From the NCBI GenBank assembly GCA_036852015.1, contig JAANDG010000049.1:186001-250000 (forward strand): a stretch of DNA of 64,000 nucleotides. The letters run 5' to 3'. Below, one piece after another: positions 1 to 11,900 of this stretch. The notes below the pieces were generated by a model. It saw only the letters and a list, made by a program, of their open reading frames with translations. It was not told where the DNA came from and made no database searches. The position numbers were made by a program, and so were the translations under genes. Every line of letters begins with the position of its first letter. Within the stretch, counting starts at the first letter, position 1. This DNA is from Pelodera strongyloides. Its lineage: Eukaryota > Nematoda > Chromadorea > Rhabditida > Rhabditidae.

Positions 1-121
1 TAAATAAGCAGTCTCTCGCGAGGCCTTTCGAGGCCCATATTATATAATTTTTCGAATATGCATTATTAGGTTTTTTTTTTACTTATTTCACAATTTCACA
101 CCGCTAAAATGATGAATTTAG

Positions 122-581
122 GTTTGGACATCGTCTTGAAAATCACAGAGGACCGTGTGGCACATTCACGTGCTCCTTTCTACACAATAGACGATTGGTG
201 CGTATTTGGTACATTGAGTACTACCTTTACTTTTCATAACAGAAGAATTACTAATTAACCACACCGTCGTATGGTTCCTGTGAGGAAATTTCTATTTGTC
301 GGATGGTCCAATGGCTAGCGCCTTTGTCTCTAACGCAATCGACGCGGATACTGCATAAACAGCGCATATGTTTTCTTTCACTCTATGGTCTCTAGGTGTA
401 ACATAAGCAGAACCAACAGAATCCATTTTAGTACAGAGATGAGGCCCAGTTCTCCGCTGATGATCACCGACGCTGCACCAAATTTTCCATTTTCGGCGAT
501 CTAGGTTTACTGGAATGCGGCAAAATCAATTTCTACAACACGACCACTGGTAAGCATATGTATGCTTGGTACCTGTCCTAA
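122..581 (+). CDS. 3' part of a small cysteine-rich protein gene (paralogue of the gene at 1973-4246)
   Basis: Two exons are readable: 122-197 and 432 to about 549-581. The first encodes a stretch around GPCGTFTCSF, the second a stretch around RCTKFSIFGDLGLLECG. They align residue for residue, and with the same intron phase, to the last two exons of the gene at 1973-4246 (NRPCGRMICSY and RCTNFQIFGYQAVLRCG). The 5' exons lie beyond the left edge. The end is ambiguous: reading through gives a stop at 579-581, while splicing at the donor at 550 to an acceptor near 623 gives a stop at 632-634. The family has no name that I recognise. The paired cysteines and the paralogue's signal peptide suggest a secreted, disulphide-bonded protein. 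Two diverged copies side by side point to an old tandem duplication. Confidence 0.7.
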
Positions 582-1972
582 TTGTTAACAACATTTTTTT
601 TAAATTCCTGATAATGAACCTAGCTCATACGTAAGGCCGAGCAGAACTTCCAATAAATGGTTAGCTTTGTAATGATGGAACTATTCAGCGCAATAAATTA
701 ATACATTCAGCCACATTTAGCCACTATGCCAAAGTCCAAAATGTGTCACAATATGTTCTATAGTCACAAAGTCCAAAATATGCTATGCTCGTTCACCATG
801 ATCATGATCTTTCCGCGATAATTGCATATTATCATGTACCAATCAGTTAAATTGGTTTATTTCCAACCGCTTTACACTTCGCATTTGTACATCACTTCTG
901 CCATCTTCCTCTTATTCGACTTTTTTTTACTGCCCGAGAATAAAACTTTACTAGATCAGAGTGTTTGTCTGTGTTGAAACTGTTTTTTATTGAATTTTTT
1001 ATTCAAACCTTAAAAAAGTAAAATGCACTTACAACTTACAAGAAACTGATTTATTTACGAGGCACACATCGCTGAATCAAAGGAAAAAAAGTTGAAATGA
1101 GCCAGTTTTGTTGGAATAGTTTCACAGAAACGCTACTTTTTATTAGGACAGGCTGCGCTCGCCTCGCTCTAGCGGTTTTACTTGAGCTTTCGCGCCAGTC
1201 TATCTTTTTGCACATGTTACAATTTTTTTGCATAAAACGGGTGCGCCGGAGCAGCATTGGTGTTCGTTTGCATTATAATTTTGATGCTACGGTGAAATTT
1301 GTACGTCAATTATTTTTGACACCATAGCTTCTGTAGCATAAGCGATTTGTATGTATTCTTGCATACTACTCATCCCGCTCTGCGGGCCTCGATAGCCGTT
1401 AGCTCACTCGGCAGACCTTCGGCCCGCCTCGCTCCGAAAAAGTAAAAGCTGCAGCCCCAGAATGCCAATGATCCAGAGGCTTTTTGAGTTCACACCATAA
1501 AGGCAAACTATATACTCTTAGTTTTAATTATAGTTCTCGTTTGGTTAGTGATTTATTAGCCTAATATTTTTTCCTAAATGCAGTCAGTTGAGTTGGACTG
1601 ACCTTTTGGCTTGGTTTTGTGCGATTTGCTAAATCAGTTCAGTAAGTTCTTATCAATATTGAATGAAACCGTGTACCATGGAGGTCGAATTAAAGTAAAC
1701 ACAGGAGCTGTACACGTTTTGAGATAACGAGATGCTTGGAATAAACCTTCAAAATGTTTTAATCAAAGCAACTGTTCCAGGTTTTGGACAAAATTAATCT
1801 TCGTCTAGTTTTTAATATTTCGAGTTTATTTCAAATAAATACGTTTCTTTTTTTCAGTGTTCCCATACAATTATTTCCCATACAAGTCGCTTTTTCTTTG
1901 AAAATGCTATAATTCTTCTATAAAAGTAATAATAAAAAATGCTTTTAGTGACAGGTCAGAAATTTTCACAAA
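582..1972. other. Intergenic region, AT-rich
   Basis: No convincing exon seen. The short open frames at 1051-1327 on both strands overlap each other and lack splice context or composition bias. The sequence holds short AT-rich words and a few loosely repeated phrases (for example AAAGTCCAAAAT near 734 and 769). It probably contains the 3' end of the left gene and the promoter of the next one. Confidence 0.5.
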
Positions 1973-4246
1973 ATGTGGAGTCTTATTTGGACTGTAATCC
2001 TAGTATTTCCACTTTACGCTAATGTATCACTAGGATCTATTATGGAACGAGGTGAGTTTTGCGAAATAAAATGCCTCGATGAGTTAATAAGTAATATTAC
2101 GTCATTTCTCGGTATTATCGTAACGGGTTTTTCGTGAAGAACCCAAACTAAATGACTAAACCTTAATTGTAAGTAAATTAGTATTTTTAACGATATGCGC
2201 GGGTTTCGATGCGTTCCACCTTCCACCACATCTCCTTCTCATTTCGGCAACTGAAACCGTAAATAATTAAAAAAAACACGAGCTCGCTAGACAATTATGC
2301 TTCTCTACAAATTTTAAGACAAAGTCACTTAGAAACTTCGATGAAAGGTCATCATCAGTCACACAATCTCACTCACAGAAGAACACATCGACGAGGGAAG
2401 AATAGGTGAGAAGTTCATATACTTCAGGATTCAAGAAATTGCCGAGCACAATTGCAAAAAAAAAGAAACGATTTCTTTTCTCTTTTCACTCTATAGAACT
2501 AAGAGCATACGTAGTCTCGTGATTGTACAATATGATCATAATTGCTAACAAATTCTCGTTTAGGCGTGCTTCAGGAGCAGCAATAGTGGGCGGAGGTAAA
2601 GTTTATTTTTAGGAAAAGCTTTTTGACTATTTTGTATTTAGCCGGACATTCGATCTAAGTTCGAAATGTATTTATACACATCATCTGTTTATTGACAGAT
2701 TGTATGCATAAAATAGGAAGCTATCTAAGCGATCTAAATTTGAAATCCATGTTCTTGTCATAGCTGTGATGGCTGGTGCGTCGGCACTAACATCGCAATT
2801 GGAAGCTGATGACGATTTTCATTGGAAGGCTGACCGAGGGGGTTGCAAGTGGGTGGTTATATGAATATGATATACGCTAATTGGCTGTCCTATCCCTTCA
2901 ATTCCCATTAACGTTTTGTTAATACATTACAAGTCGCATCGGTGTTTTCAATCAAGAATTACATGTCTCTCGCAGCGGGTCATTCTAATTCATGACTCTA
3001 TTGTTGTCAGTGAGTTTGCCGTGGTTGTATCCATAATAAACCAGGACTGTTTTCAGATGGTTTGGGACAGCTCCTTTCTGCTTCAGTCATAAGTGTCCTC
3101 CCGACCATCACTTGGCACGAGTGTCAGTTTTTTTTGCAGTCCAATTATTCAGAAGTCGATGAAAATACCTTTTGATTAAAGGTGACACCCTTTTAATTAC
3201 ATGGGGGAAACACTGCCGCGATGAAAAAGAGGGTCCGTCGCAGCGGGGCGCGGACTCCCATACAGTTCAATTTGGGGCTCCTCTCATGTGTCATGCTTGC
3301 GAACTTGTGGCGCACCAGTGGCGCTGTTTACAAGAAGTGCGGCACAGGCGCAAATGTGACTGTGAGAACTGGAAGAATTCGAAGAATCTTCGCGCGCACC
3401 GTTGCTAAATGGCACCTCTGTTGCTTTCGCGTATGGATGAATTTATGGGCTTATTAACTACTGCAACTGTTTCAGAGCCACAAGCGCGCCTGTTACTGAT
3501 GCTTATCCTGATGCGTTTGGAAGCTCATGTTATAGGCTGTTTTTCCTGTTTTGGACGAAACAAGAGAAACACTATTGTTGCAAGTGAGCTTTGATGGGGC
3601 CTTTAATTTAGTGTTTTCGATTCTTGTATCATGGTTTAACTGAAGTAAACACAAAAAGAAGATATGAAAGGTAAGCGAAAAGATCATGGACCACGCTTGA
3701 GTTCTCTTTGTCACATTTTAGAGGAGATAGCAATGCGTGTTTTATAAACACCGTCACCGGACGTTGGGTGAATGGAAAAGATGGAACACATGTGACATGC
3801 ATGTGAGTATTGTTTGCAATTAACAATATTTTTCATAGTATACCACCGCTAGCTGCATGGAATATCTTAAGTGAAATACGAGTTTCACTCATACTTCGGA
3901 CTTCGGATGGACTAAAACTCTCGTAACATTTCAATTTTCAGACACTATAACACGGAGAATCGCCCCTGTGGCCGAATGATTTGCTCTTATTTCCGAGGCA
4001 ACTCTCTGGTGGGTAATTAAAATTTGATTATCACACAGAACACAATAATATGCAAAGTGCTCTGAAAAGTTTCAGCAAATTGATTTTTCATGATCTTTTT
4101 AGTACGAAGCTGAGGCCTATTTTCGGGAAGCAGGAAGGTGTACCAACTTCCAAATCTTCGGGTATCAAGCAGTACTTCGCTGTGGTCAAATCAGCTTCTT
4201 CGATAAAAAAGCAAATCGCTCACACGACTGGTTCAAATACTACTGA
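1973..4246 (+). CDS. Secreted cysteine-rich protein of unknown function, 189 aa, 8 exons
   Basis: Exons read as 1973-2051, 2379-2405, 2575-2595, 2764-2848, 3057-3122, 3722-3802, 3942-4008 and 4103-4246; all phases agree and give 189 residues. The N-terminus (MWSLIWTVILVFPLYANVS) is a typical signal peptide. After a short Ala/Gly-rich linker comes a module with the motif CKWFGTAPFC, then CPPDHH, a Cys in NACF, and a second half with PCGRMIC, RCTNF and LRCGQISF. The GTAPFC...CP pattern recalls small extracellular domains found in nematode secreted proteins, but I cannot name the family. The 600 bp fifth intron contains overlapping open frames on both strands that look like noise. The paralogue to the left shares the last two exons. 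Export from the cell is inferred; the function is unknown. Confidence 0.83.
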
Positions 4247-5155
4247 GATCAGGCATACTTTGGGTATTTTGCTTTATTTTTCTTGAGGACGAGTCACATC
4301 ATCATCATTATATAGAATTTCTCTAATTGTACTTTTACCCCTTGTTGACAAGCACAACGACGGCGTGAGAAGTACTTTAGTTTTAGTGTAGTCTTCTCGT
4401 ACATTAGTCAAAGTATAAATCGACTGTTTATTTGTATCAAACGTTTGCTCACTACATTTTAATTTATATTAGTCTTCTTACTTGTTTACTCTGGTCTCAT
4501 ATGCGAGATCTCGCTTTATTTTATGCCTTTTTATGCAAAAAATGAGAAAAAGTATTTGTATAAGCTGTAAGTCAAAGCCCACACAAATAGTAGTAAGTCA
4601 AAGTCCACACAAATAAAAATAAAGACCCACATTATGACAGTGCTGAAACAGTTCAGCAAAAATACAACTGGCTTTTTCACCCGCCTAAAATACGTTATAA
4701 ATCAATATGCAAAATACTTAAAACAATGTGAGACAGAAGTGCTCAGATAGGAATCGCCCTCGCTGTTGCACGAGTGCCGTCTCGAACCTAGGGAGGGGGG
4801 TTGGCTTACAGCTGGGCCATGTCAAATGCAAATAAAGTGATAACAGCCGTTTTTAGAAACTTGTTGGACTACGGAAATTGTAATAAAATAAAAAAAGCGC
4901 AGTACAATATCACACAGTTATTTGCATACACAACCTGGGAACACATTCCGAGCAATTAAGTTTCAACAACCGGTTGGTAATCCGCTTTAAACTATAGCGC
5001 TATTGCGCCCCAATAAAGAGTAAAACCATCAGGCGTATTGTGGTAGGTGTGGAAATCATAAGATTTAAGAGTGGCCACGAACGGGGAATTAAAAGTTAAA
5101 AGCTCACCATGTCGATTTCATCCATAGAAATGGTATCGAGATCAGTAACATTTGT
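4247..5155. other. Intergenic region with a short direct repeat
   Basis: No gene recognised. At about 4565-4617 a roughly 24 bp unit (GTAAGTCAAAGYCCACACAAAT) occurs twice in tandem. The rest is AT-rich with several possible AATAAA signals (near 4617), any of which could serve the upstream gene. Confidence 0.5.
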
Positions 5156-5359
5156 ATGGTTCCAAGAGTACTTAAACGTCTGATCCTAAAAATGCGCGTA
5201 AATCAAAAAAGTACGAAACGTAAGCTGGAAGAGATCCAAGAGAGAGTACTTAAACGTCAGATCCTAAAAATGCGCGTAAATTACAAAAGTGCGAAACGTA
5301 AGCTGGAAGCAATGATGAGAACGTATCGCAACCATACAGCGAGCCATCTGGCGGGCTAA
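5156..5359 (+). CDS. Possible short basic ORF built from a 26-residue tandem repeat
   Basis: A 67-codon open frame contains two copies of a 78 bp (26-codon) unit starting near 5168 and 5246. They read RVLKRLILKMRVNQKSTKRK and RVLKRQILKMRVNYKSAKRK. The unit is lysine- and arginine-rich and could form an amphipathic helix. The period is a multiple of three and several differences are conservative, which hints at coding selection, but no splice site or homology confirms it. The stop overlaps the end of the minus-strand fragment at 5356-5635. It may equally be remnant transposon sequence. Confidence 0.3.
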   Translation: MVPRVLKRLILKMRVNQKSTKRKLEEIQERVLKRQILKMRVNYKSAKRKLEAMMRTYRNHTASHLAG

Positions 5360-5635
5360 TCATCAAATATAACCGTATTCGGTGGTGATACTAGAGCCGC
5401 ATTATAAATAACAGAAATATAGCGTTTTTCGAGCAACACTTCCGGAGTTTCTACCCTTTTATCTAATTTACTTGCCTGTCGCCGAGCAGTTTGCATCTCA
5501 CTCACGTCAGGAAAATAGGGGCGATCTTGCGGGTATTGGACCGAAACAAAAAGTTTGAAAAACGCGTTTGTAGCAAAGTTCGAATGCGAGTTACACAAGA
5601 ATAGCATGTTATGGTTCACCGGAGACGGAGGTTGA
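5356..5635 (-). pseudogene. Orphan 3' exon, likely remnant of a broken gene
   Basis: A good acceptor (TGTTACAG at 5643-5636 on the minus strand) is followed by about 92 codons open to a stop at 5356-5358. The peptide has normal composition, with phrases such as FKLFVSVQYPQDRPYFPD and KRYISVIYNAALVSPP. The upstream side runs within about 75 bp into the fold-back element that begins near 5709. No matching upstream exon was found on either side of that element, so the element may have broken the gene. The family is not recognised. Confidence 0.35.
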
Positions 5636-6144
5636 CTGTAACACAAACACACAGGAAAGATAATGCAATAACACAAAAAATAATGTAATTAATAATATTT
5701 ACACCGAATTTATTATCGATTCAGGATCCAGACACTTACCAGACACCCGGCAAAAATTTGTCATTATATTCGACAAAATTTCTACAAGCGCGATCGATAT
5801 TTTAAAGTGCGCGCACTAGTGCTCGCTTGCGAAATAGGGCACCAAGGCGCGCCCGCCAGCAAATGTCGGCGTGCATGCCCCTGGGTGTTTCTGTGGTTTT
5901 TAATGGAGATTGAAGGCAACCGCCCCTAGCGCGCGGCGGTACGCGTTGGGGTTAGTGGGAATTTTTAAAGGAACACAGTCACATTAAATTCGTCATTTTT
6001 TATTTGATTTCCATTAAAAATAGGAATGAAGAAAAATTAGATACCAATACCAAGTTACAGAAAAACAAACTAGAGAAATCACTGAGAATGTAAAATAGAT
6101 TGTGCATAGCATAGGAGCAATTTCCCGCATTGCGGCCGGTAATG

Positions 6145-6425
6145 CTATGTTCCCATTTGGCAGGGTGTCGCCCGTCGAAACTGACATGGTGGCGTCCTTT
6201 CGGGCCCCCCGAGACAGAACCCTGGCGACACGGAGTCACAGGGAATTGTCTGCTAGAGTACTCATGTCCTACCGGGCGACAGGTTACGGTCATTGAGGGA
6301 AACTCCCTGCCATTTATGAACTGTGGTGAATAGGACTTTTTAACGCGGGCGACAGCCTGCCATTGAGGGAAACTCCCTGTCAATATAGGTGTTTGAAGGA
6401 AACTCCCTGTCAGGAAGGAACAGAG
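6145..6425. repeat. Arm-specific insertion with repeated small hairpins
   Basis: This stretch has no counterpart in the right arm of the fold-back element. It contains three copies of GAGGGAAACTCCCTG or the close variant GAAGGAAACTCCCTG (near 6295, 6365 and 6395), each a perfect or near-perfect short palindrome. Confidence 0.6.
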
Positions 6426-6659
6426 TGAATACCCTGCGGTGATATCATCTCCCAAGAATACTCGGATCGTGCTCCAAAAAAAGGGGTGGATCCGAAAAAA
6501 CTAGGCACTCACTCGGATTATGCGAAGAGCATGATCGGAGTTTTTTGGAGCATGATCCTAGTTTTTTTTCCCAACTCTATGGTATTTATAATATTTCTAA
6601 GCAGACACTACCCGGTCAATAATTGCATAAGTACCGTAATCCAGGGTTCTATATTGCGC

Positions 6660-7460
6660 AATTACCCAATTACCGCCCCATGGAAATCTAAGGCGTCCCA
6701 TGCGATTTTAGCGTCCCATGAGTGGGACAGCCGTCCGATGAAAATCTTACCGTCCTAAGAGTGGTCCAACCGTCCCATGAGAAGGCCAACCGTCCCAAAG
6801 GAATATAGCCGCCCCATGGACCTCCCAACCGTCCTATAGACGGCCATAGACTTCCCACCCGTCGCATGAACATCTGACCGGCCCAAACATTTCAAGAAGG
6901 CCATCCGAATTTTTGCATGCTAATTGATGAAGCTAAGTTAGTTGTTAGTTGAAATAATCTAGGGCTTTATATGCGTAAGATAAAAGATATCATTAGAGAT
7001 TGCTAGTTGATCAGTGCAATTATTGCCAGTTTTGTATTTTATCGAGAACAGGCCTTTCGGTTGGGCATTATACATGCGAGGTTTAGCCTATTTTTGATAA
7101 GAAAGTGTAATAAATCCCAGGCTGGCCATCTTGATGTGGTATCGCTCAAACATCCTACGTATCAATTTTTTGACAAGATAAAGAGTATGGGATGATTGAG
7201 AGGGTCATGCGACGGTTTAGACGTTTAGAGGGCCATAGGACGGTTTAGTTTAATGGGCGATGGGACGGTTGGGAAGTCTATGGGGTCTATGGGACGGTAG
7301 GTCCATCAGCTAGATTTCTTGGGACCTCTGGGACGTATAAGTTTTCATGAGCCGGTTAGGAAGTCTATGGGACGGTTGGGAGGTCAACCGGCTAGATTCC
7401 CCGTCCCACTCGTGGGACGGTTGGCTCCCTTGGGACGCCTAGGATTCCATGGGACGGTAA
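6660..7460. repeat. Minisatellite core of the fold-back element, CCGTCCCA units in opposed orientation
   Basis: From 6670 to 6890 there are many irregularly spaced copies of CCGTCCCATG-like words separated by 10-25 bp. From 7200 to 7460 the same word appears as its complement (CATGGGACGGT). Together they form a second, inner inverted repeat within the element. The GC content of the units stands out from the AT-rich surroundings. Confidence 0.65.
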
Positions 7461-8451
7461 TTCTACATTAGAGCCTAATCCAGTAACACCCATTCTCAGT
7501 GATTTCTCTCCCTGAGTCCTTTTTTCTGTAACTTGTCTGGGTACTGTAGACTGTATCTTTCTTAGTATCTTCCTACATTTAATAAAAATCAAATAAAAAG
7601 AATAGATCGTGGCTGCGTTTTTTGTCTCAACCGTCCCAGTCCCACCCTTCCCATCGACACGCGGCTACGCGCCCTCTTGGGTATTCCTCAAGTCGCTAGG
7701 GGCGACTACAGTGCGGGACTATGGGCGGTGAAACATAACAGAAATGAGTCCCCGCAATATAGAACCCTGGATTACAGTACATATGCAATCACTGACCGGG
7801 TAGTGTCTGTTTGGAAATTTAATAAAATACCATAGAGTTGGGAAAACAATAAAAAAACTCGGATAATGCTCCAAAAAACTCAGATCACGCTCTTCGGATA
7901 ATCCGAGTGAATGCCGAGTTTTTTTCGGAGCACGACCGGATTTTTTTCGGATCCACTCCGATTTTTTGGAGCACGATCCGAGTATTCTTGGGATATGATA
8001 TCACTGCAGGGTATTCATTACCGCCGCAATGGGGGAAATTGCTACTATGCTATGCACAATCTATTTTACATTCTCAGTGATTTCTCTGGTTTGTTTTTCT
8101 GTAACTTGGTATTGGTACCGAATTTTTTTCATAACTTCCTATATTTAATAAAAATCAAATAAAAAATGACGAATTTAATGTGACGTGACAAGCGTTCCAC
8201 TGACCCCAAGCGAGCCGCCGCGCGGAACAGGGAGACGGTGACGGTCCACAACCCCCATTGAAAACCCACAGGAGTACCCCAGGGCCTGCATTGCCGAAAA
8301 CTTGTGGGCCCGTGACCGGGCTTTCCTTCACCATCGAGCACTAGAGCGCGCACTTTAAAATATCGATCGGGCTCGGAAAAATTTTGTCGTTTATAATGAC
8401 AAACTTTTGCCGGGTGTCTAGAAAGTGTGTGGATTCCCAATCGATAATGAC

Positions 8452-8970
8452 AGAATTTTCGCGCGACAGATTGTGTTTGAAATGGAATTCTACTACAATT
8501 CTACTGCAATTCATCCTGTAATTTTCCGAAAATAGCATAGTTTATATCTGTGCTGGACAATTGCACTGCCACGGATATAAGTGAATATAATTAGACTAAA
8601 AACTGCGTGTTATTTCCTTATTTTCATACACTACATGACAATACAGCGTCCAACATACGTTTTAAAAGGGCGGTCGTTATCCGCTTCAAATACATTTTGG
8701 CCTCTAATAATTGTCTTACCCAAATAGGAGAACATATAGGAGAACATATAGGTTTTCATATAGGCTGAAGTACTACACAACAAAAACTCTCCAGCTTATC
8801 CTCATCTACTTTTATTGCCAAGCCGGACTTCGTTTCCATATATTTTTCCCCAAATATCGAAATTATTGAGAATGGAGATGTGATCTACATGTAATCTTAA
8901 TCTGTTCCGTCGCTTCGTTTGTTGTGTCCTCATTGTTTTTCTTTTCTTTACGTTCATTTGTTAATAAATT
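8452..8970. other. Intergenic region, probable promoter side of the gene at 8980
   Basis: AT-rich with no exon recognised. A short direct repeat (ATAGGAGAACAT, twice) lies near 8725-8750. Confidence 0.4.
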
Positions 8971-8979
8971 TATTTTAGA
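8971..8979 (+). promoter_or_regulatory. Probable spliced-leader trans-splice acceptor
   Basis: TATTTTAG lies one base before the ATG of the next gene with no upstream in-frame exon visible. A 3' splice site directly before the start codon is the usual sign of spliced-leader addition in nematodes. Confidence 0.6.
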
Positions 8980-11900
8980 ATGCCTATGCCAAATAGTCGG
9001 ATGGAAGGTCCTCCCTTTGTCTCCTTTTCACAAGCGGGTACGCGAGGCGCACGGAATCCTAGCTTTAATGGTCACACACTTCCTCAACGCTGGAGGTATC
9101 CACAGTCGAATGGAAATGTGTGGTTTTGTTTTCTTGCACTTTTCTTGTGAATAAATGAATCACGGTTCCCTTCCCTATTATAGTCCCCATTATAATGTCA
9201 ATGACCTTAAACGACTTGTTGGATTGTGTGATTGTGACGTGAGGTACATTTATGTACAACGCGTTACGTGCACTTGAAGCGCTCATCTTACTGACGCTGT
9301 GTTGCAGTGTAGCAGAAGCAGTGTTGCTGTTTTGGAAACTTTCTAACGTGTATCCATGAATTGAATATAAATATATATGTATCGTTGTTTAGCAAGCCGA
9401 CTGGAACCATCCCGAGAACCGCTCATTTTATCCCAATCCCAACCAAGCACCGTTTCGTCACGCTGATGACAATTTCCTTCCAGAAAGCGGTCAGTTTTCG
9501 TTTTTTATGTCTACATTTGTGAATATGCTTTACGATCATATGCTTATTATTGTTTGCATATATCGGTGCACATAATAAAGTGTTTTTCTAATGTAAGACT
9601 GTAAGACACACGTTTCACAATACAAAATACAACGCAGTGGTTACTGTGACTGACGCTGTCAGTCCTGCAAGAGCCAGACTAAGAAAATCATATATTTGTC
9701 AGAAAAGATGTCTTTACCGCTTCATTGCTTCATTCTCCTAGGCACCGTTGTAAACTCGGATCGCCGTTCTTTCGTCCCTCTCCCCAAGGTCCATTTCCCT
9801 GAAAGGAATGAGTTTGGCAGTAGACCGACTACTTTTCATCCAAGGGGAACCAACAACAACTTCCAAAAGCATCCTCCTTCCAACTACGGATACGTGAGAA
9901 TCTTTTGTTATTTTTTTTTGTATTTATGCTCTTATTGTTAATTTTTATTGCTACCAACCGCCGGCAATATTAATTAATGATATCGAGCTTGGTTTAGTTA
10001 TAATTCACTTCAGCCGCCGGCAATATTAATTAATGAGATCGAGCTTGGTTTAGTTATAATTCACTTCACTTGTATACAGTATCTTTGAACTTGAACATCC
10101 ACTTTTTCAGTTTTCTATCAAATATTTTTGTCTGTGCTTGTTAAAAGACTGAATACAATACAAAATGCAAATTGCCAACTCCGAGATACCTCGTTTCAAT
10201 GGTTCAGGTTCAATATGAGACTGCATTCCTTCGCCTCTTCCCTTCCCTTCCCCATATCTTTCCGGTCTCTGACTCAGTGTTTTTTAGTTTCCTTGTTCTT
10301 TCAGGCCAGACATTCTCCTGAACCCTTCATCCCGAATCCGAATCAGCATCCTCCTTCCGCCCCAGTTACATCTTTTCATCAACCACCTCTCCATCCAAAC
10401 CCAACGGTAATATTTAGCTACTTGTGTTTTCAGTTTTGTATTTTTGAAACTTGAAGCGCTTCCATTTCTATGAGGAGGTGTCTTATTAACCGGGAACCGT
10501 AAGACACTGCTCGTTCACAACTGTTTTACAGTTTGACTCAAAGTACTAGAGCTTTAGCACAACTTTTTTTTCTTTTGGTTTGGTATTCTCTATTCTCTTA
10601 AAGTATTTATTTAGTTTCGTGAACAATATTTCATTCGTATTCAGGTTGGTGCGCCTTTCGACTATTCTTACCAGAACCAACGGGGTCATGCTGAAGCGCC
10701 TCCATATTCTATGGAAAAGCCAATTCAAAGGAATGGTTTCCCGAATGACTATAATAATCGGCGTTTTGAAGATAATCATTCCGTACACACGGTCGATTCG
10801 TGGAGTACACAAGGGGAAGATGATATGGTACGTAGTTGATCACATGATAAGCCTCTTTTTTCATCTCTTCATGGTAAAGAACGTTTGGCTGAAGGCTCAA
10901 TCTCGCACTATTACTAGCCGCTTGTAACTTTTTTTTTTTGAAACTGGGGTGCTGTCGCACATTACTTTAGCAATGAGTAGATAGGAGCCTTCGTTTAGAA
11001 GTTCGAGAAAAAAAAAACTGTTTTTTTTTTAGTGTATGCCCATTTAGTGTAACATTTTGGAATGTTTTTACCTTTTCACTTTTACTACGTGTAGATACTT
11101 ACGTTTTGGTAATACTTGTTTATTCGAACAGATGTGGCGCGATCCCAGTGAAGAATCGAGAAAACGGGAGAGCTTTTTGGGAACACAGGCTTGGGGACAG
11201 CCGGATGTACATACGTCAAAACAGGTACAGCTAGTATTTTTGCATTTTATTTTGCTGCACGGTCCCCCATTCATGCTAATTAGAAGAGAAGTAGAAGTCC
11301 AACTTTGGTTTATTATGATACTGAGCCATAATGTGACGATTGTGACGAACAAAGCTGTCAGCATTTTATTATATCAATGCAGTGTTAGCGAAATGTTTGT
11401 CGTAAGAGATTTGTGTGAAAGTTTGCTCGTGGTTTGATGTAGTACTTGGGGAGAGGGGTAGGGTGAGAATGAGAAGGTCCAATAACTTTTTTGAATCTGG
11501 AATTCGAAACAGACCGATATTCCGGAATTCCGGACCGTTTTTCTTCTACGATTTTCACTAAGTTGAGATATAATGATATATGTTTCAGTTCCGGTTCCGG
11601 TTTTGTGGGCTCTGGTTCTTTTTCTTTGTTAGTTGCAAATGTGAACTATTTAGATTGACCATTGGACCGTACCTCCTGTCGCAGAAGAGATCGAGAAAGT
11701 TGTGAGTTTTGATATTTCATTTGTTAGGGTGATAGGGGTAACATTTAACATTAAGATAGTTTGGGTTCACCTGATCCCCTCTTGTTCACCTTTTTCATTT
11801 ATGTGTTGTCATGCTAATGCTTAGATCGTGAAATTCGGTTTCATCGAATGATTGAATCATTGAATCCTTATTTTGTTGTCTTACCAATTACAACGTTGTT

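Larger units (their letters stand above)
5709..8451. mobile_element. 2.7 kb fold-back element with long imperfect inverted arms
   Basis: The outer ends mirror each other: TTATCGATTCAGGATCCAGA at the left matches the complement of sequence around 8430-8450, followed on both sides by ACACCCGGCAAAA-type sequence and ATCGATATTTTAAAGTGCGC. The left arm runs to about 6660 and the right arm starts at about 7755, where CAATATAGAACCCTGG mirrors 6640-6658. Arms are diverged, and the left one is about 250 bp longer because of an insertion. There is no transposase frame, so it is non-autonomous. A related short hairpin sits at 16128-16235. The arms contain AT-rich tails (AATAAAAATCAAATAAAAA) that recur at 7570-7600, suggesting nested duplication. 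Confidence 0.75.

Noticed and set aside
3172..3594. Overlapping plus-strand frames with WGKHC and similar phrases
   Set aside because: They fall within intron 5 of the secreted-protein gene; joining 3122 to 3722 preserves phase and the Cys pattern.
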